NCBI GenBank assembly: GCA_000333855.2
Contig: CM007323.1
Coordinates: forward strand, 301,670-365,669
Reading direction: 5' to 3'
Source of the DNA: Endotrypanum monterogeii
Taxonomy: Eukaryota; Euglenozoa; Kinetoplastea; Trypanosomatida; Trypanosomatidae
Length of the DNA: 64,000 nt
Positions within the stretch are counted from its first letter, which is position 1. Each line of letters opens with the position of its first letter. A program made the position numbers and the translations under genes. The notes under the pieces are model-generated. The model saw only the letters and a program-made list of their open reading frames with translations. It did not search any database and had not been told where the DNA came from. Positions 41,946 to 52,521 of this stretch are shown here, piece after piece.

Positions 41946-43424
41946 GCAAAGCCTTGCGGGCTAGGAAAGGTGGGTGGCAGCTGCAGCTAGTAGTTTGATA
42001 TTCCTTCACGGGTGTGTTGTATACGGTGGACTGTGCATCCTGTAATGAGAGGGGGGGGGAGGGGGGCGGGGCGGAGGGTGCAGTTGCGGGCTGTTGTCAG
42101 GGACGGTTGAGATGCAACACCCAATGTGAAAAGACCAGCGTTTTATTTTCTTTTTTAGCACACTGGGTCGCTTTGAATGATATCCAAAACGTAAAGCGGG
42201 TCGACTTCCCCGGAAAACGAAGAATAAAAAGGCAGGAAGGAAGTGGGGAAGCGTGCCTTTGAGTTTGTATCGTTAAGGTTGGATCCGGATGCAGTTCTCT
42301 CCGTGTGTGTGTGCTGGGAGGGGGGGGGGCAAGCGAGCAGAGCAGACAATGCGGATGAAGTCTACTGCCACACAAAGTTAACCCAAATGATACCTATGCC
42401 TGTGCACATCCTCTTAAGTGGAGCGGGGCAACAAGATATGGAGAAGGGCCCCTCCCCCCAAAGGTCTTTGCCTCGCAAACCGTACAATTGGACCCTCGCT
42501 GCTCTAAACACGACTGCTCATTTGTGACCCCGAGGACTGACAAGACACCTTATTTCTCTTTGGCAGTGGAGGAGCAGTTCATTTCGCAGTCCCCCTTTTT
42601 TTTCGCTCAGCAGAATTGAGAAGCACCAATAAAAAAGCAAATATATATATATATATATATATTATATGTGGGTGTGTGAATTCGTCAAAAAAGCTTACTA
42701 TCACCACCGTGAGCTAACTATGTGCAGCCCCAGCAACTCCCCTCTACCCCTTCCCTTACGCTACCTAGTCTGAAGACGTATATGCGTTGCGGTCGCACGT
42801 TTTGTATTTGCAGCGTAGGTATGTGATTGAGCACATAATGTAGTTGCACCCAACCCAATGTGGGGCCAAAAAAAGAAAAGAAAACAAGTACGTGTAGCGT
42901 AGCGGTGGGAGTTGCGGTTGAGGGAGGAGCTATACTGGTAAGGTTTCGATTGGAAGTCAGTAGTGGTAACGCACGACAAGAAAAATAAGGAACACACCCT
43001 GTACGGAGGTAAGTACAGGTAAAAAAGACAACAGCTCCAAAGAGGAGGTGACGGCAGGGTGGGTTGGGTTGGGGGGAGGAGGGGATGGCGGCCCCCCACT
43101 GAGCTGTTTCTTCTTACTTGTATCGAAAGCATATCTGCCCATGTATCACATCAATTTTAGCACGACCTCCATCCACGAGTACAGACGGGGCACACACAGC
43201 ACTCCACTCAACGCTGTCCGATTCATCAACACATATCCTTGTGGCTGTGTATCGGGTTGTGTGTACCCCCCCCCTCCTTTAAAAAAAAAAATCGATAGAA
43301 AAACGATATGCAGTTCTAATATTTAGAAGTCCACGACATCGACACAGAGTGGGCGGGAAAGGAATCGTAGAGCAGAGAATGTTATGATGATGGTCCAGTA
43401 TTCCTTCTAGTTCGAATACGAAGA
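41946..43424. other. 1.5 kb intergenic spacer
   Basis: It holds G-rich runs near 42049-42075 and 42319-42328, (TA)n at 42640-42666, a G run near 43071-43080 and an A run near 43282-43291. No gene is supportable in any frame. Confidence 0.8.
42640..42666. repeat. (TA)n microsatellite
   Basis: A TA run in the spacer between the 328- and 734-residue genes. Confidence 0.94.
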
Positions 43425-45629
43425 CTAGAGAGGTGTGAGCTCGAAAGCGGGCGTCACGGGGTTCGTGGCACCATCCTCGTCATCCGGTGCCTCAGGGTTA
43501 CCAAAGTCGTAAGGGGTTCGTCCCACACTCGCTCCGAAGAAAGCATCGGTATTCGGCTCGGATGTCCCCGCTCCTGAAGTGCTTTGCGGTTCCAGAGAAA
43601 AGAGGGGGTTCGGCTCTGTCATAATGATCTCGAATGCCGGCGGGGCGTCTCGATCCGAGTCGCAGCCGCCACTTCTGCAGGTGTCCGAAGCCGTAGGCAT
43701 CATTGTGTAGAGAGGCTGTGCAGGCACGTGCGCTTGCCCACCGGCTTCAGAACTATCCAGTTCGATCGGAAGTGTTCCTTCTGGCTCAAGTGAGAAAAAC
43801 GGGTTCTCCAGGACCTGCTTGACCTCCAAGGGGCTTTCGCTGTCGCTCCGCTGGTCCTGTGGGTAGGGTGGCGCTGAGTTCGAGGCTGGTGAGGACGATG
43901 CGGAGTCCACGTGCTGACTGCCTGGTTTTATCGTGTCGTCATCAGCACACGGTACTCGGGCGCGGTTGCCTAGCGGTCCGTCCAGTCGCTGCTCCGATTG
44001 CGAGTGCACTTCCGTCCGAGAATCTGTCGGAGGCAAAGAAGGCACTGGGTCTGAAGCGGTATCACAGTAATCGTACGGCATCAGCAATGGCGCCAGAAGC
44101 AGCTCTGGCTCTGCAAAACTGAACCGACGCAGACGAAGGTACATCACCTCTCCCAGGCTGAACTTGACGACGCGAACGCTTTGCTGTGCCACCTCCTGAT
44201 TGAGAAGCGCGGCAAGGTCGATTGGCGACCCCGTTTCGCGTGTGTACTCGCCGCTGCTGCCGTAGTGGCGCATCAGCGAGACAACGAGCTGGCATTTGAA
44301 GGAGGGTTTGCAGAGCCCATCCGGCGATGTTTTGAAGCGTGACACGCACACGATGCGGTTGCCTATCCGCTGCCTGTTCGCTGGCAGTGACCCAGCCGAA
44401 CCAGATACGATACAGCACGACGTTGGCAACATATTGTAGTCCTTCGCCGTTCGCTTGGCTTCATCCCCCGTTGTGTGAAGTCGGTCAAAGTCAATGACCC
44501 GAACCACTGTTTCGCTGTCAGATGCGTTGAATGGGAGCGCAGCTGCCACTGGCACTGTTTGTGATGAAGCCACCAGTTCGTCAGAGTTCGAAGAGGTGTT
44601 CGCCGTGTACCCAAACGAGTACCCCACGATTCGCCGTTGCTCTGGTACCCCTTTCGGGCCCGGCGGAAGCTCCGTCGCTGCCTCGCTGAAGTCAAGCACG
44701 AATTGATCTGCTACGATGGCAAAATTATGGAAGTAGCGTGGCACACTCTTCACCTCTCGAAAGTGTGCAACGAGGGTGAAGGTTAAAATCATAGGAGTTC
44801 CCGTGCCGCTCGCTGGCGCACCCCTCGACTCGGGCTTCAAGACAAAGGAGAAGCGCTGACGTCCTCCTGGACTGTTGTAGGCGTGACTTGCATCTATTTC
44901 TTTCACGACGGGCACGTAGACCCCCTCACGCACGCTAAAATCCTCACCTGCGCTTGTTTCGGGGGGAGTCGATGTCGAGGTCCCCGTGTGACTTGGCACC
45001 CTGGGGGACGCAACATCTCTCGGCAGCTTTGAACTCTGCGGTGAATCGAGGGTGTTGCCAATCTTCGAAAAGACACTGCGAGTCCAGGCAGATACCCGCG
45101 CGGCACCTTTGTTGAGCGTCGCAGAGATGATTTCCATGTTGCCGCTCGTTGGCATTCGATCGCCTGTCTGGCCGCCGGAGAGGGAATACAAACGGTGTTT
45201 GTTCTGTAATTCGACGACGAACTCCATCAAGTGGAAGCGCTTTGACTTCACCGTGCGCACAGATGAAGCGCCAGAGGGATCCCCGGGCGTGCTTCCCACC
45301 TGTGCCACCCCCTCGGCCGTGAACTCCACCTCGTAAGAAAGATTGTTGAATGGACTGTACGTGAGAGACAGGAGGCCGCCGCCCGACGCACCCGTTCTCT
45401 GAAGCTCCTTCTTCGCCCCCTCGATGGCGATAGGAATCGTCATCCATCGGGTACGCTGCGTGACACCATTGAAGCTGCACGCCGCTCTCATCTCCTCCCA
45501 AAAAAGATCGGTCGTCGACACGGCCACATCCCCCTCGACACCAATGGTGATGTCCTCGACATCCACACGGCAACGAAACCTCTCGCCGAGGTTGCGAAGA
45601 GGAGCCCTGGGAAGTGGGCTGTCCGTCAT
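43425..45629 (-). CDS. 734-residue protein with repeated NPxFSLEP tail motifs, unknown function
   Basis: The frame starts at the ATG at 45629. The first ~520 residues look globular and beta-rich (GERFRCRVDVEDITIGVEG, LMEFVVELQNKHRLYSL, MILTFTLVAHFREVKSVPR), with a short linker near 195-230. The last ~200 residues are Ser/Pro/Glu-rich and probably disordered. Within this tail a motif occurs twice, ENPFFSLEPEGT and PNPLFSLEPQST, with looser echoes in PPAFEIIM, DAFFGASV and PAFELTPL. The first contains NPF, the ligand of EH domains in endocytic proteins; this link is inference. There is no signal peptide or membrane segment. Codon use resembles the flanking genes. Confidence 0.85.
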   Translation of the reverse strand: MTDSPLPRAPLRNLGERFRCRVDVEDITIGVEGDVAVSTTDLFWEEMRAACSFNGVTQRTRWMTIPIAIEGAKKELQRTGASGGGLLSLTYSPFNNLSYEVEFTAEGVAQVGSTPGDPSGASSVRTVKSKRFHLMEFVVELQNKHRLYSLSGGQTGDRMPTSGNMEIISATLNKGAARVSAWTRSVFSKIGNTLDSPQSSKLPRDVASPRVPSHTGTSTSTPPETSAGEDFSVREGVYVPVVKEIDASHAYNSPGGRQRFSFVLKPESRGAPASGTGTPMILTFTLVAHFREVKSVPRYFHNFAIVADQFVLDFSEAATELPPGPKGVPEQRRIVGYSFGYTANTSSNSDELVASSQTVPVAAALPFNASDSETVVRVIDFDRLHTTGDEAKRTAKDYNMLPTSCCIVSGSAGSLPANRQRIGNRIVCVSRFKTSPDGLCKPSFKCQLVVSLMRHYGSSGEYTRETGSPIDLAALLNQEVAQQSVRVVKFSLGEVMYLRLRRFSFAEPELLLAPLLMPYDYCDTASDPVPSLPPTDSRTEVHSQSEQRLDGPLGNRARVPCADDDTIKPGSQHVDSASSSPASNSAPPYPQDQRSDSESPLEVKQVLENPFFSLEPEGTLPIELDSSEAGGQAHVPAQPLYTMMPTASDTCRSGGCDSDRDAPPAFEIIMTEPNPLFSLEPQSTSGAGTSEPNTDAFFGASVGRTPYDFGNPEAPDDEDGATNPVTPAFELTPL

Positions 45630-45783
45630 CCTGGAAATATCTCTTGGCGGATAGACACGTGGAAGAGTACAAATAAAAGAAAAGCAAGAACGAGAAATTA
45701 GACACGCGATTCGACAAGGAAAGTGAAAATATACAAGTGCCTAGAGGAATATAGAGGTATTTGTGTGTGTGTGTGTCTTGGTG

Positions 45784-45817
<34 letters not shown>

Positions 45818-45841
45818 GTATGTATATGTATATATATATAG

Positions 45842-45882
<41 letters not shown>

Positions 45883-46509
45883 TATATATATAAATATATA
45901 TATTATGTATATATGTATATATATAAATATATCAGTTTAGCTTTGCTCGGCAAAACCTTCAAGCGGCGATTTACACCACCACCAATGGGAGACTCGCAAC
46001 TCACGCGGGGCACAGATGCGAGGAGAGGGGACAGACATGGAAAGACAAGTAAAAACATTTTCCCAATTCAGCGTTGCATTGATGAAGCGGACACGCAAAC
46101 AGACAAGTCGATCCATCCAACCCCAATCGATGAGATGTCGAAGACGTTCACTTGCACCTAGACGCAGAAACGACCAGAACCTCAGTACCCTTCCATAGAG
46201 GAGGCGAGTAGAACCGTAAGAAAGACGAGGTTAAGGTCAACGTGCATTCGCTTGAGCATCTCGTTATATGATGGTTTGTTCCCTCATTTAGGAATAAGAT
46301 GGACAGGGACGGAGGAACGGGAGCATACACAATAAAACCAGAGTGAGGGAATCATGAGAAAGAGAGAGTGTGCGTGTGTGATACGAGCAGGTGTGTGGTT
46401 TCTTGCTACGCCGTACTGACAAGTTACCGCATAGCTCACAACCACGAAGATCACACCCTAGCAGGCACATACTGAGACACATTGCAACCTCTGATTCACT
46501 TGTTCCATC
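45630..46509. other. 880 bp intergenic spacer with a compound AT repeat
   Basis: It contains a (GT)n start at 45762, the compound TA tract at 45784-45931 and otherwise unique sequence. No gene is seen. Confidence 0.8.
45784..45931. repeat. compound TA-rich microsatellite block
   Basis: About 150 bases of TA dinucleotides broken at intervals by tatagtatgta and tataaatata units. It is the longest AT-only block in the window and lies ~150 bp upstream of the 734-residue gene start. Confidence 0.95.
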
Positions 46510-49500
46510 TCACCCACTTGTGGTACGCCGCTCTACTGCTTTCTCCATCAGCTGAACAAAGCGCTCCAGCTGGCGCAGATGCTCACTGAGGGAGGCAAGC
46601 TCGTCTGCCACCTCCTCCTCGAGGATATGTAGCGGTGATTGCTCAGATGCCTCAGGCGTGGTGCCCGTGGGCAGAGTCTTTGTTGCCGCCACCACATCTG
46701 TCGGTGCGCGGACCTCGTTCTCGTCAATAAAGCAAAAGAAAAGATGTACGTGGCTCGCTATGCCAACCACACCACCCACCATTCCCCAATTCACCCACGA
46801 CGCTGAGCTCCGTCGTCCTGTCTTCGTGGATGCCTTTCCGCGAACCGTTCGTACAATTTGCAGCTCCAGATCCGCTATGCCTCCCTCGTCGTCGTCGCTC
46901 TCAGCAGTGGTGTATCCGCGGTGTGCCTGCTGTACAAGATTAATGTTGTACCGCGTAAAGAACAGCGGCGCATTTTCCTGACCTGAAGCACGGCGACCTG
47001 TGCTCTCGGCAGAACTTCCGAGGTGGTGAAGAGCGGAGTCGAACAGCTGCCACCGGTACCGCGGAAAGATGGATGTCCAAGCTAGGTAGATCATGAGAGC
47101 AAGGGTCAAACACGACAAAACCACCACAAGTGAACCGCTGACATGTTGTGTTGCCGAAAGCCCAAAAGGCGCTCCACCAGTTTCACCCAGCACAGAGGCG
47201 TGGCAGAACCACGGAAGCAGCTGCAATCCAGCCACGACACAGAGGACAAGGGAGGCAATTGCATGAAGACTCTGTGACATGTAATCATAGAAAGGCCTCA
47301 GGGAAACGGTGAGGCCAAGGACAGCGCTGATTGTCCAGAATACGAAAAGACCGGACAAGTGAAGGTCGGGGATCAGCGTTCGGTAAACCACCAGCAGTAG
47401 CTTACACGCAAGCAGGAATGCCTCCCACCAGAGGTAGTCGTCGCGTAAAGCGTAGAGCGTCAGGCAGCACTCGCGGGTGTAACCGAGAAAACCACCATGC
47501 GCCGTGCTCGGCTGCCAGACCGACAAACACACAAGCAAAAGTGGCCCCGCGACGGCGAACACAGACCCGAACACAGCAGCCGAAAGCCGGTAGGCACCGT
47601 AGGTGCTACTGTGGCAATCCACAGAGCGATCTGCAACGAGGGATACATATGAAAAAGAGGAAGGAACAATAACCCCGGATGCAGCGCTGTTTTGCTCTAC
47701 CGCCGCGGATACGATTTTCTCGTCGCACTGCATCAGCGCAAAACAGTACTCGAGCACAGTGGCGTAGAAGTAATGATAAACAGTAAAGGCGTATGTGATT
47801 ATCTGTGCCTTTAGCGGCGGCCACAAGAAACTCGGGGATGTGGCAGCTGTGTCGCGCACCGGTGCCGCGTGCTCTTCCCCCCTCATCGGGGTTAGCTGCT
47901 GCAGGATGATGGGGTGAAGAGGAACCGGCGTAGGCCTAAATACCTCCTGGCTGCCAAAGAGGTCGAAGGGTGTAGCCGTGATGCCGTCGAAGCGCCTCTG
48001 CGCTTCCCCCAAAGACAAGACCCTGTCGATGCCCATACCACCACCACCACCACCACTCTTGCCAAAGCTATGTTCTTTCCGTGGTTCGCCTTGGGGCAGG
48101 TCCCCTAGTCCACCAAAGCTGTTCCAATTTTCTTTGGATATGATTGCACCAGCCCCACCAGGTGACACGTTGCTCCCTCCTCGGTCGGTGTGGCCAGCTT
48201 CGACCCTGGTCCCTTCGTCGGAAGCAGGTGGCTGAATCGCTGGATCTTTGAAATGAATGTCGGCCCCGAGCGGTGGCGGCAGCGACGCTGCATCCGTTGC
48301 CGAGTCATTGGGGGAGCTCTGGGTAAGTGTAGTGTGGCCGCCACCGCACGAGACATGTGTTTCGTAATGTTCTAGGAAGTGCTGCAGCTCCGCCCGCTCT
48401 CCAAACAGCGACCGCATGGCTGCTTCACGCACGGTAGAGTGAGGTAATTGTCCCACAGCGGTGATAGCGTTCCGATTCTTGTCCAGCAGTGCGTAGGCGT
48501 TGCGTAGCCTGCGCTGCCGCGGGTTCGAGGTTTCTGTTACCGCTACCTGAGCCAATGCGTGCTCGTCGTCCAATCCCAGATCTGTCAGGCGATTGCAATA
48601 GGCCTCTTCAGAGGTGAAGGGGGCGAGAAGGCGCAGGAACGACTGTCGTCTCCGCAGTCGCATCCAGTGCTTTTCAATGACAACATTGGCGTACATCGAC
48701 GCCACTTGCAACAGCAGCGACACCGCTGCCACGGCCACCGACTCAATAGCGAAGCGGGACCTTGCATCAAGGCGGAGTAGGCAGCTGAATGGGGATAACC
48801 GCAGCACATCGCCCATCGAGAAGAGACGCGTGAAGACGGTAAACTGTTGCACGTACTCTGGAAGCTCAGGCAATGGCAAAACGACTAGGCTCACCAGCTG
48901 TGCAAAGTTCAGCGTAGCCTGGACGCAGTGGACGACATTTCCAAACGGACCCAAGACCTGAAAGGCGGCGAATGTGAGACAGAAGACGCAGAGAAGCACA
49001 CACACAATCAGCAGGGTTACTATGACGATATTGACCACTGTCGAGAAGCACCGCACGCATTCAGATCCAGTGAGACCGTATCCGGCGCTGCACACACTGC
49101 ACAGGAGCCCGGTATAGCCTGTGGTGCACCTCCCGCCACGGCAGACGCGTGGCCGCGGACAGGGATACACACCATACACCAGGGCACCACCCTTCCAGTA
49201 GCCGTCTGTCACGTTGACCTCGTAGCTACCGTTGCACGAGGTATGCAGGAGACATGGAAGACACAACGTTGTGTTGTACTGCCCGTACTCATCTGGGCGG
49301 CAGTCGCTCATCGCCATCAGGTTCGACGAAACGGAGCTGTACCTCTCCACCGAAAATGTGACGGTAAATGACTGGCCAAAGAGTCCGAGTGGCTGCAAGT
49401 TCGAAAAAAAAACAAGCCCACTCTCCGCCACCGGATCTGATAGACACTCTACCGTGTCGCTACCGTTGAAGTAAACAGCGCGCACGTACCCGCCAGTGTA

Positions 49501-52500
49501 CGCATGGATGAGAGCCCAGTCGCTCACAGTGTTGCCCGCAGCATCCTTGAAGACAATGATCGGTTGCCTGCTCACATCGACATACCGCGCACTCAGCAGT
49601 GGGGCTGGCTGAACCGCGATCGCCATGCTCTGCGGGTTGCCTGCAGCCACCGTGTAAAGTATCTGGACAGATCCCAGACCTTCAGACATGAACTCCAGCG
49701 CCCCGACGCTGGCCAGCGGATACTGTAGGTAGACCGAGAAGGAGGCGGCACCCTGGACAGTTTTGTTGCTGAACGCTAATACCACTAGGCTGCTTGAGGG
49801 ATCCAGGGGATTCCCAACTTCTTTACGTGTCGAATTCAGCCACGGCGCAATAAGCCTCACCACTCGCCCCTCGTCGCTACTGTTGTTCTCTCGACTGCTA
49901 GAGTCGACAACACCATTGTCCAGCTCGCGCAGAGGGTGGCCCTCCGAATCCACGACCTGCAGCATGATCGAGGGGAGCTCAACAAATGCAGCTGAGCGCA
50001 CCTCGATTATTGCAGGAGTCGAGGCTGCAACAGCTAGTCGAGAAGCAAATCCAATGAAGGTGAAGGCCACCGGCACCGAGAAGACGCCGCCGTCAAGCGA
50101 CACAGCCACTGTACCAGTGCTTCCCTTGGTCGGCCGGGAGAGGCCTTTGGGGGGGTCGCACGTCAGCTGCTGTGAAGTTATGTAGTGGCCTTGTGTCTCG
50201 TAGCGACCCATCTCGTCTTTGAAAAGACAACGCAGTTCCGTAGTGTTAAGAAACCATTGACCGATGAGGACCACAGGTGCGGTTGACGTGATGAAGGCGT
50301 ATGGGCCCGTAGTGTCCTGACCAAAAGCCGCGGAAACGCTTGGGGTACTGATCCGCTCCAGTGTAACCCCACTCTGCGTTATCGCTTTGAAAGGGAAGCC
50401 GTCTGCCACCTCCACACTGGATGATGTGCACGCGAAGAATTCTACCTGCGGCGGTGCCTCGCAGCGTAGCGCTGTTGAGCTGATCAGAATTGAGGCCACT
50501 CGTGTGTTTTTGTCAAATATACAGTCCATGCCATCCCGAAAACCGATACCCTGAACCGTCACCTCAGTTCCCCCAGCATTGTCCACTGCACTAGGTGACA
50601 CTGACGTTACGCCATACCCGGTGTAAGGAACAAGATAAACACCCGTGCCAGCAGAGAAGGAAAAAGGTCGGCACAAGAGAAGAAGTCCATTTGACACAAC
50701 CAGCATGCGCGCTGGAGGCAGTGAGGCGCTCGTTGCAGTGGTGAAGGACTGCAGATTGCGTAGCGTCAGTGTTGACTTCTTTTCACTAGCCGCATAGAGC
50801 AAAGGTGAGGGCACACTGAGCAACTCTGGAGTGGTTGCTCGAAAACTCTCAGAGACACGGTCGTTTACCCAGACAACACTCCACAGCGATGCTTCTGTTT
50901 GCACAAACGCAAGCACGGTCGAGGCAACCTTGTCAGTAGGGGTACTTAAAGAAAGCGCACGCACAATACCCGGAAGGGGAACTTCTCCAAAGGCCTCCAC
51001 AGAAAAAGTGGCTCCTGTCGCTTTGCTGATGCTGCTGTCGCTATAAGCAAGTTGTCCAGTTGCCCCCCATACCCGTCCCTGTGCAGTTCCAACGATCTGA
51101 ACCCGATCGCCTACTGTCGCTACCCGCCACGCGATGCTTTTCATATTTATTACTGCGGTCGGGGCGAGGACGTGTACCGCGTACAGGGGGGAGCCACTTT
51201 CAGTGGTGTGTGTGGCATAGAGCCCCCAGGAAAGTTTGTCTACGCCTGCAATGAGCACGAGGCCAGTGTTGCCGTCGATTTGGAGCGACTTGGCAGAAAA
51301 ATGAGAGGGTAGCGTCAACACTTTGCCGAGGCGCTTTTCCAGGACGACGGTACCGCTGGAAAGGAGGAGCGCCCAACCTAGCGTTTCAGATACATGAGCA
51401 TCAACGATGTTTCCCATTACGCTGAAGTCCAACACAGTATTTTGCACCTGCGCAAAGATGCAGCTGTCATCCTGCGGCACTGGACTGACGTGCCACACAG
51501 CAACTCCCAAAGCGAAGTCGCTAGGAGTGCCCGCATGCACGCCTGCAGTGAGCACAACGATTGTGCCGTTGGCAAGCAGCCTCATGTCACGCACTGTGTA
51601 TGGAACGTGCTGAAATACTGCGGCAGAGCTGAGCTTAACGTTTTCTCCACCCTGGGTGTCACTGGGTGTAGTGATGTCAACTACACCGCATACTATGTTG
51701 TTTCCCTTGCCCAGCACTAGTGGTCCATCCCGGCCCCACTCTACGACTATCGTGTCCTCTGGCTTTTTGTGGCCATCAACGCTATCCTCGTTTTGAAAAC
51801 GAATGTCCAGCTCAGCGTCTTCGAGTTCAGTGAAAAGTGTGTTGGTACCTGTGCAGTTTTCTCCCAGAAACGTCGAACTACACTTTGAGCAGTCTGAGCC
51901 GTCCCAGTATCCTCGCTCGCGATCAGCGTAGCAGGTGCACGTTCCTTTGTAGCGATCACAACGCCCGTGGCCGTTGCACGGGCAGAGAACTTCGCATTCG
52001 TCTCCATACCACCCATCTGCGCAAGCAGCATACGTGGCTTCAAGAGAAGCAAAGTGCCTAGAAAACTGACATTCCACCAGGGAGGAGGGGCACAAAAGAC
52101 TACGACGGTCATAGACAGCGTTGCATGTTCCTACCCCACACCGCCTGATACATTTATCCTTGTGGTGCGCAGCGTAGAATTGAGAAGTCACTCTTGTACC
52201 GTTATCAGCCCACCCATAAACAGTGTTACGGGGGCACGCGCCATGAGCGAAGGAGTCGGTACTGACGCATTTTCGCACCATTGCACTTACCACCGAAATT
52301 TTCGAACTCTCAGCAGTGTTGGAGTCCAAACACCTTTTATCGGGTGCGTTTTCTGCAGTGGCATTTGCAAAGCTTGGCGGAGTTTCCGTAGGTGATAGGT
52401 ACGCCATCCTGCCGTTTATCTTGGTCACAGGCAAGGGAGTCACATCTGCATTGAGGAAAAGCAGAAAGACCACGATCACAGAGCACACAGCTCGCCCTTG

Positions 52501-52521
52501 AGTGCCCCCAAGGTGTCCCAT
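46510..52521 (-). CDS. giant multipass membrane glycoprotein with EGF and IPT/TIG domains
   Basis: The frame encodes 2003 residues from the ATG at 52521. A signal peptide covers about residues 1-26 (AVCSVIVVFLLFLNADV). A Cys-rich EGF-like block follows at ~170-225 (CPCNGHGRCDRYKGTCTC), then a beta-rich, possibly propeller region to ~620. Two IPT/TIG-like immunoglobulin-fold repeats lie at ~633-700 (VSPSAVDNAGGTEVTVQGIGF) and ~720-790 (both end S-x-x-L-x-C-x-x-P-P). A second Cys-rich module is at ~1069-1155. Membrane spans cluster at ~1158-1310 and, after a cytoplasmic linker, at ~1560-1820. The tail ends in a coiled coil (~1960-2000). Many N-x-S/T sites fit a luminal or surface ectodomain. 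Similar EGF/IPT plus multi-TM proteins occur in many protists, with unknown function; receptor or channel is a guess. Confidence 0.88.
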   Translation of the reverse strand: MGHLGGTQGRAVCSVIVVFLLFLNADVTPLPVTKINGRMAYLSPTETPPSFANATAENAPDKRCLDSNTAESSKISVVSAMVRKCVSTDSFAHGACPRNTVYGWADNGTRVTSQFYAAHHKDKCIRRCGVGTCNAVYDRRSLLCPSSLVECQFSRHFASLEATYAACADGWYGDECEVLCPCNGHGRCDRYKGTCTCYADRERGYWDGSDCSKCSSTFLGENCTGTNTLFTELEDAELDIRFQNEDSVDGHKKPEDTIVVEWGRDGPLVLGKGNNIVCGVVDITTPSDTQGGENVKLSSAAVFQHVPYTVRDMRLLANGTIVVLTAGVHAGTPSDFALGVAVWHVSPVPQDDSCIFAQVQNTVLDFSVMGNIVDAHVSETLGWALLLSSGTVVLEKRLGKVLTLPSHFSAKSLQIDGNTGLVLIAGVDKLSWGLYATHTTESGSPLYAVHVLAPTAVINMKSIAWRVATVGDRVQIVGTAQGRVWGATGQLAYSDSSISKATGATFSVEAFGEVPLPGIVRALSLSTPTDKVASTVLAFVQTEASLWSVVWVNDRVSESFRATTPELLSVPSPLLYAASEKKSTLTLRNLQSFTTATSASLPPARMLVVSNGLLLLCRPFSFSAGTGVYLVPYTGYGVTSVSPSAVDNAGGTEVTVQGIGFRDGMDCIFDKNTRVASILISSTALRCEAPPQVEFFACTSSSVEVADGFPFKAITQSGVTLERISTPSVSAAFGQDTTGPYAFITSTAPVVLIGQWFLNTTELRCLFKDEMGRYETQGHYITSQQLTCDPPKGLSRPTKGSTGTVAVSLDGGVFSVPVAFTFIGFASRLAVAASTPAIIEVRSAAFVELPSIMLQVVDSEGHPLRELDNGVVDSSSRENNSSDEGRVVRLIAPWLNSTRKEVGNPLDPSSSLVVLAFSNKTVQGAASFSVYLQYPLASVGALEFMSEGLGSVQILYTVAAGNPQSMAIAVQPAPLLSARYVDVSRQPIIVFKDAAGNTVSDWALIHAYTGGYVRAVYFNGSDTVECLSDPVAESGLVFFSNLQPLGLFGQSFTVTFSVERYSSVSSNLMAMSDCRPDEYGQYNTTLCLPCLLHTSCNGSYEVNVTDGYWKGGALVYGVYPCPRPRVCRGGRCTTGYTGLLCSVCSAGYGLTGSECVRCFSTVVNIVIVTLLIVCVLLCVFCLTFAAFQVLGPFGNVVHCVQATLNFAQLVSLVVLPLPELPEYVQQFTVFTRLFSMGDVLRLSPFSCLLRLDARSRFAIESVAVAAVSLLLQVASMYANVVIEKHWMRLRRRQSFLRLLAPFTSEEAYCNRLTDLGLDDEHALAQVAVTETSNPRQRRLRNAYALLDKNRNAITAVGQLPHSTVREAAMRSLFGERAELQHFLEHYETHVSCGGGHTTLTQSSPNDSATDAASLPPPLGADIHFKDPAIQPPASDEGTRVEAGHTDRGGSNVSPGGAGAIISKENWNSFGGLGDLPQGEPRKEHSFGKSGGGGGGMGIDRVLSLGEAQRRFDGITATPFDLFGSQEVFRPTPVPLHPIILQQLTPMRGEEHAAPVRDTAATSPSFLWPPLKAQIITYAFTVYHYFYATVLEYCFALMQCDEKIVSAAVEQNSAASGVIVPSSFSYVSLVADRSVDCHSSTYGAYRLSAAVFGSVFAVAGPLLLVCLSVWQPSTAHGGFLGYTRECCLTLYALRDDYLWWEAFLLACKLLLVVYRTLIPDLHLSGLFVFWTISAVLGLTVSLRPFYDYMSQSLHAIASLVLCVVAGLQLLPWFCHASVLGETGGAPFGLSATQHVSGSLVVVLSCLTLALMIYLAWTSIFPRYRWQLFDSALHHLGSSAESTGRRASGQENAPLFFTRYNINLVQQAHRGYTTAESDDDEGGIADLELQIVRTVRGKASTKTGRRSSASWVNWGMVGGVVGIASHVHLFFCFIDENEVRAPTDVVAATKTLPTGTTPEASEQSPLHILEEEVADELASLSEHLRQLERFVQLMEKAVERRTTSG

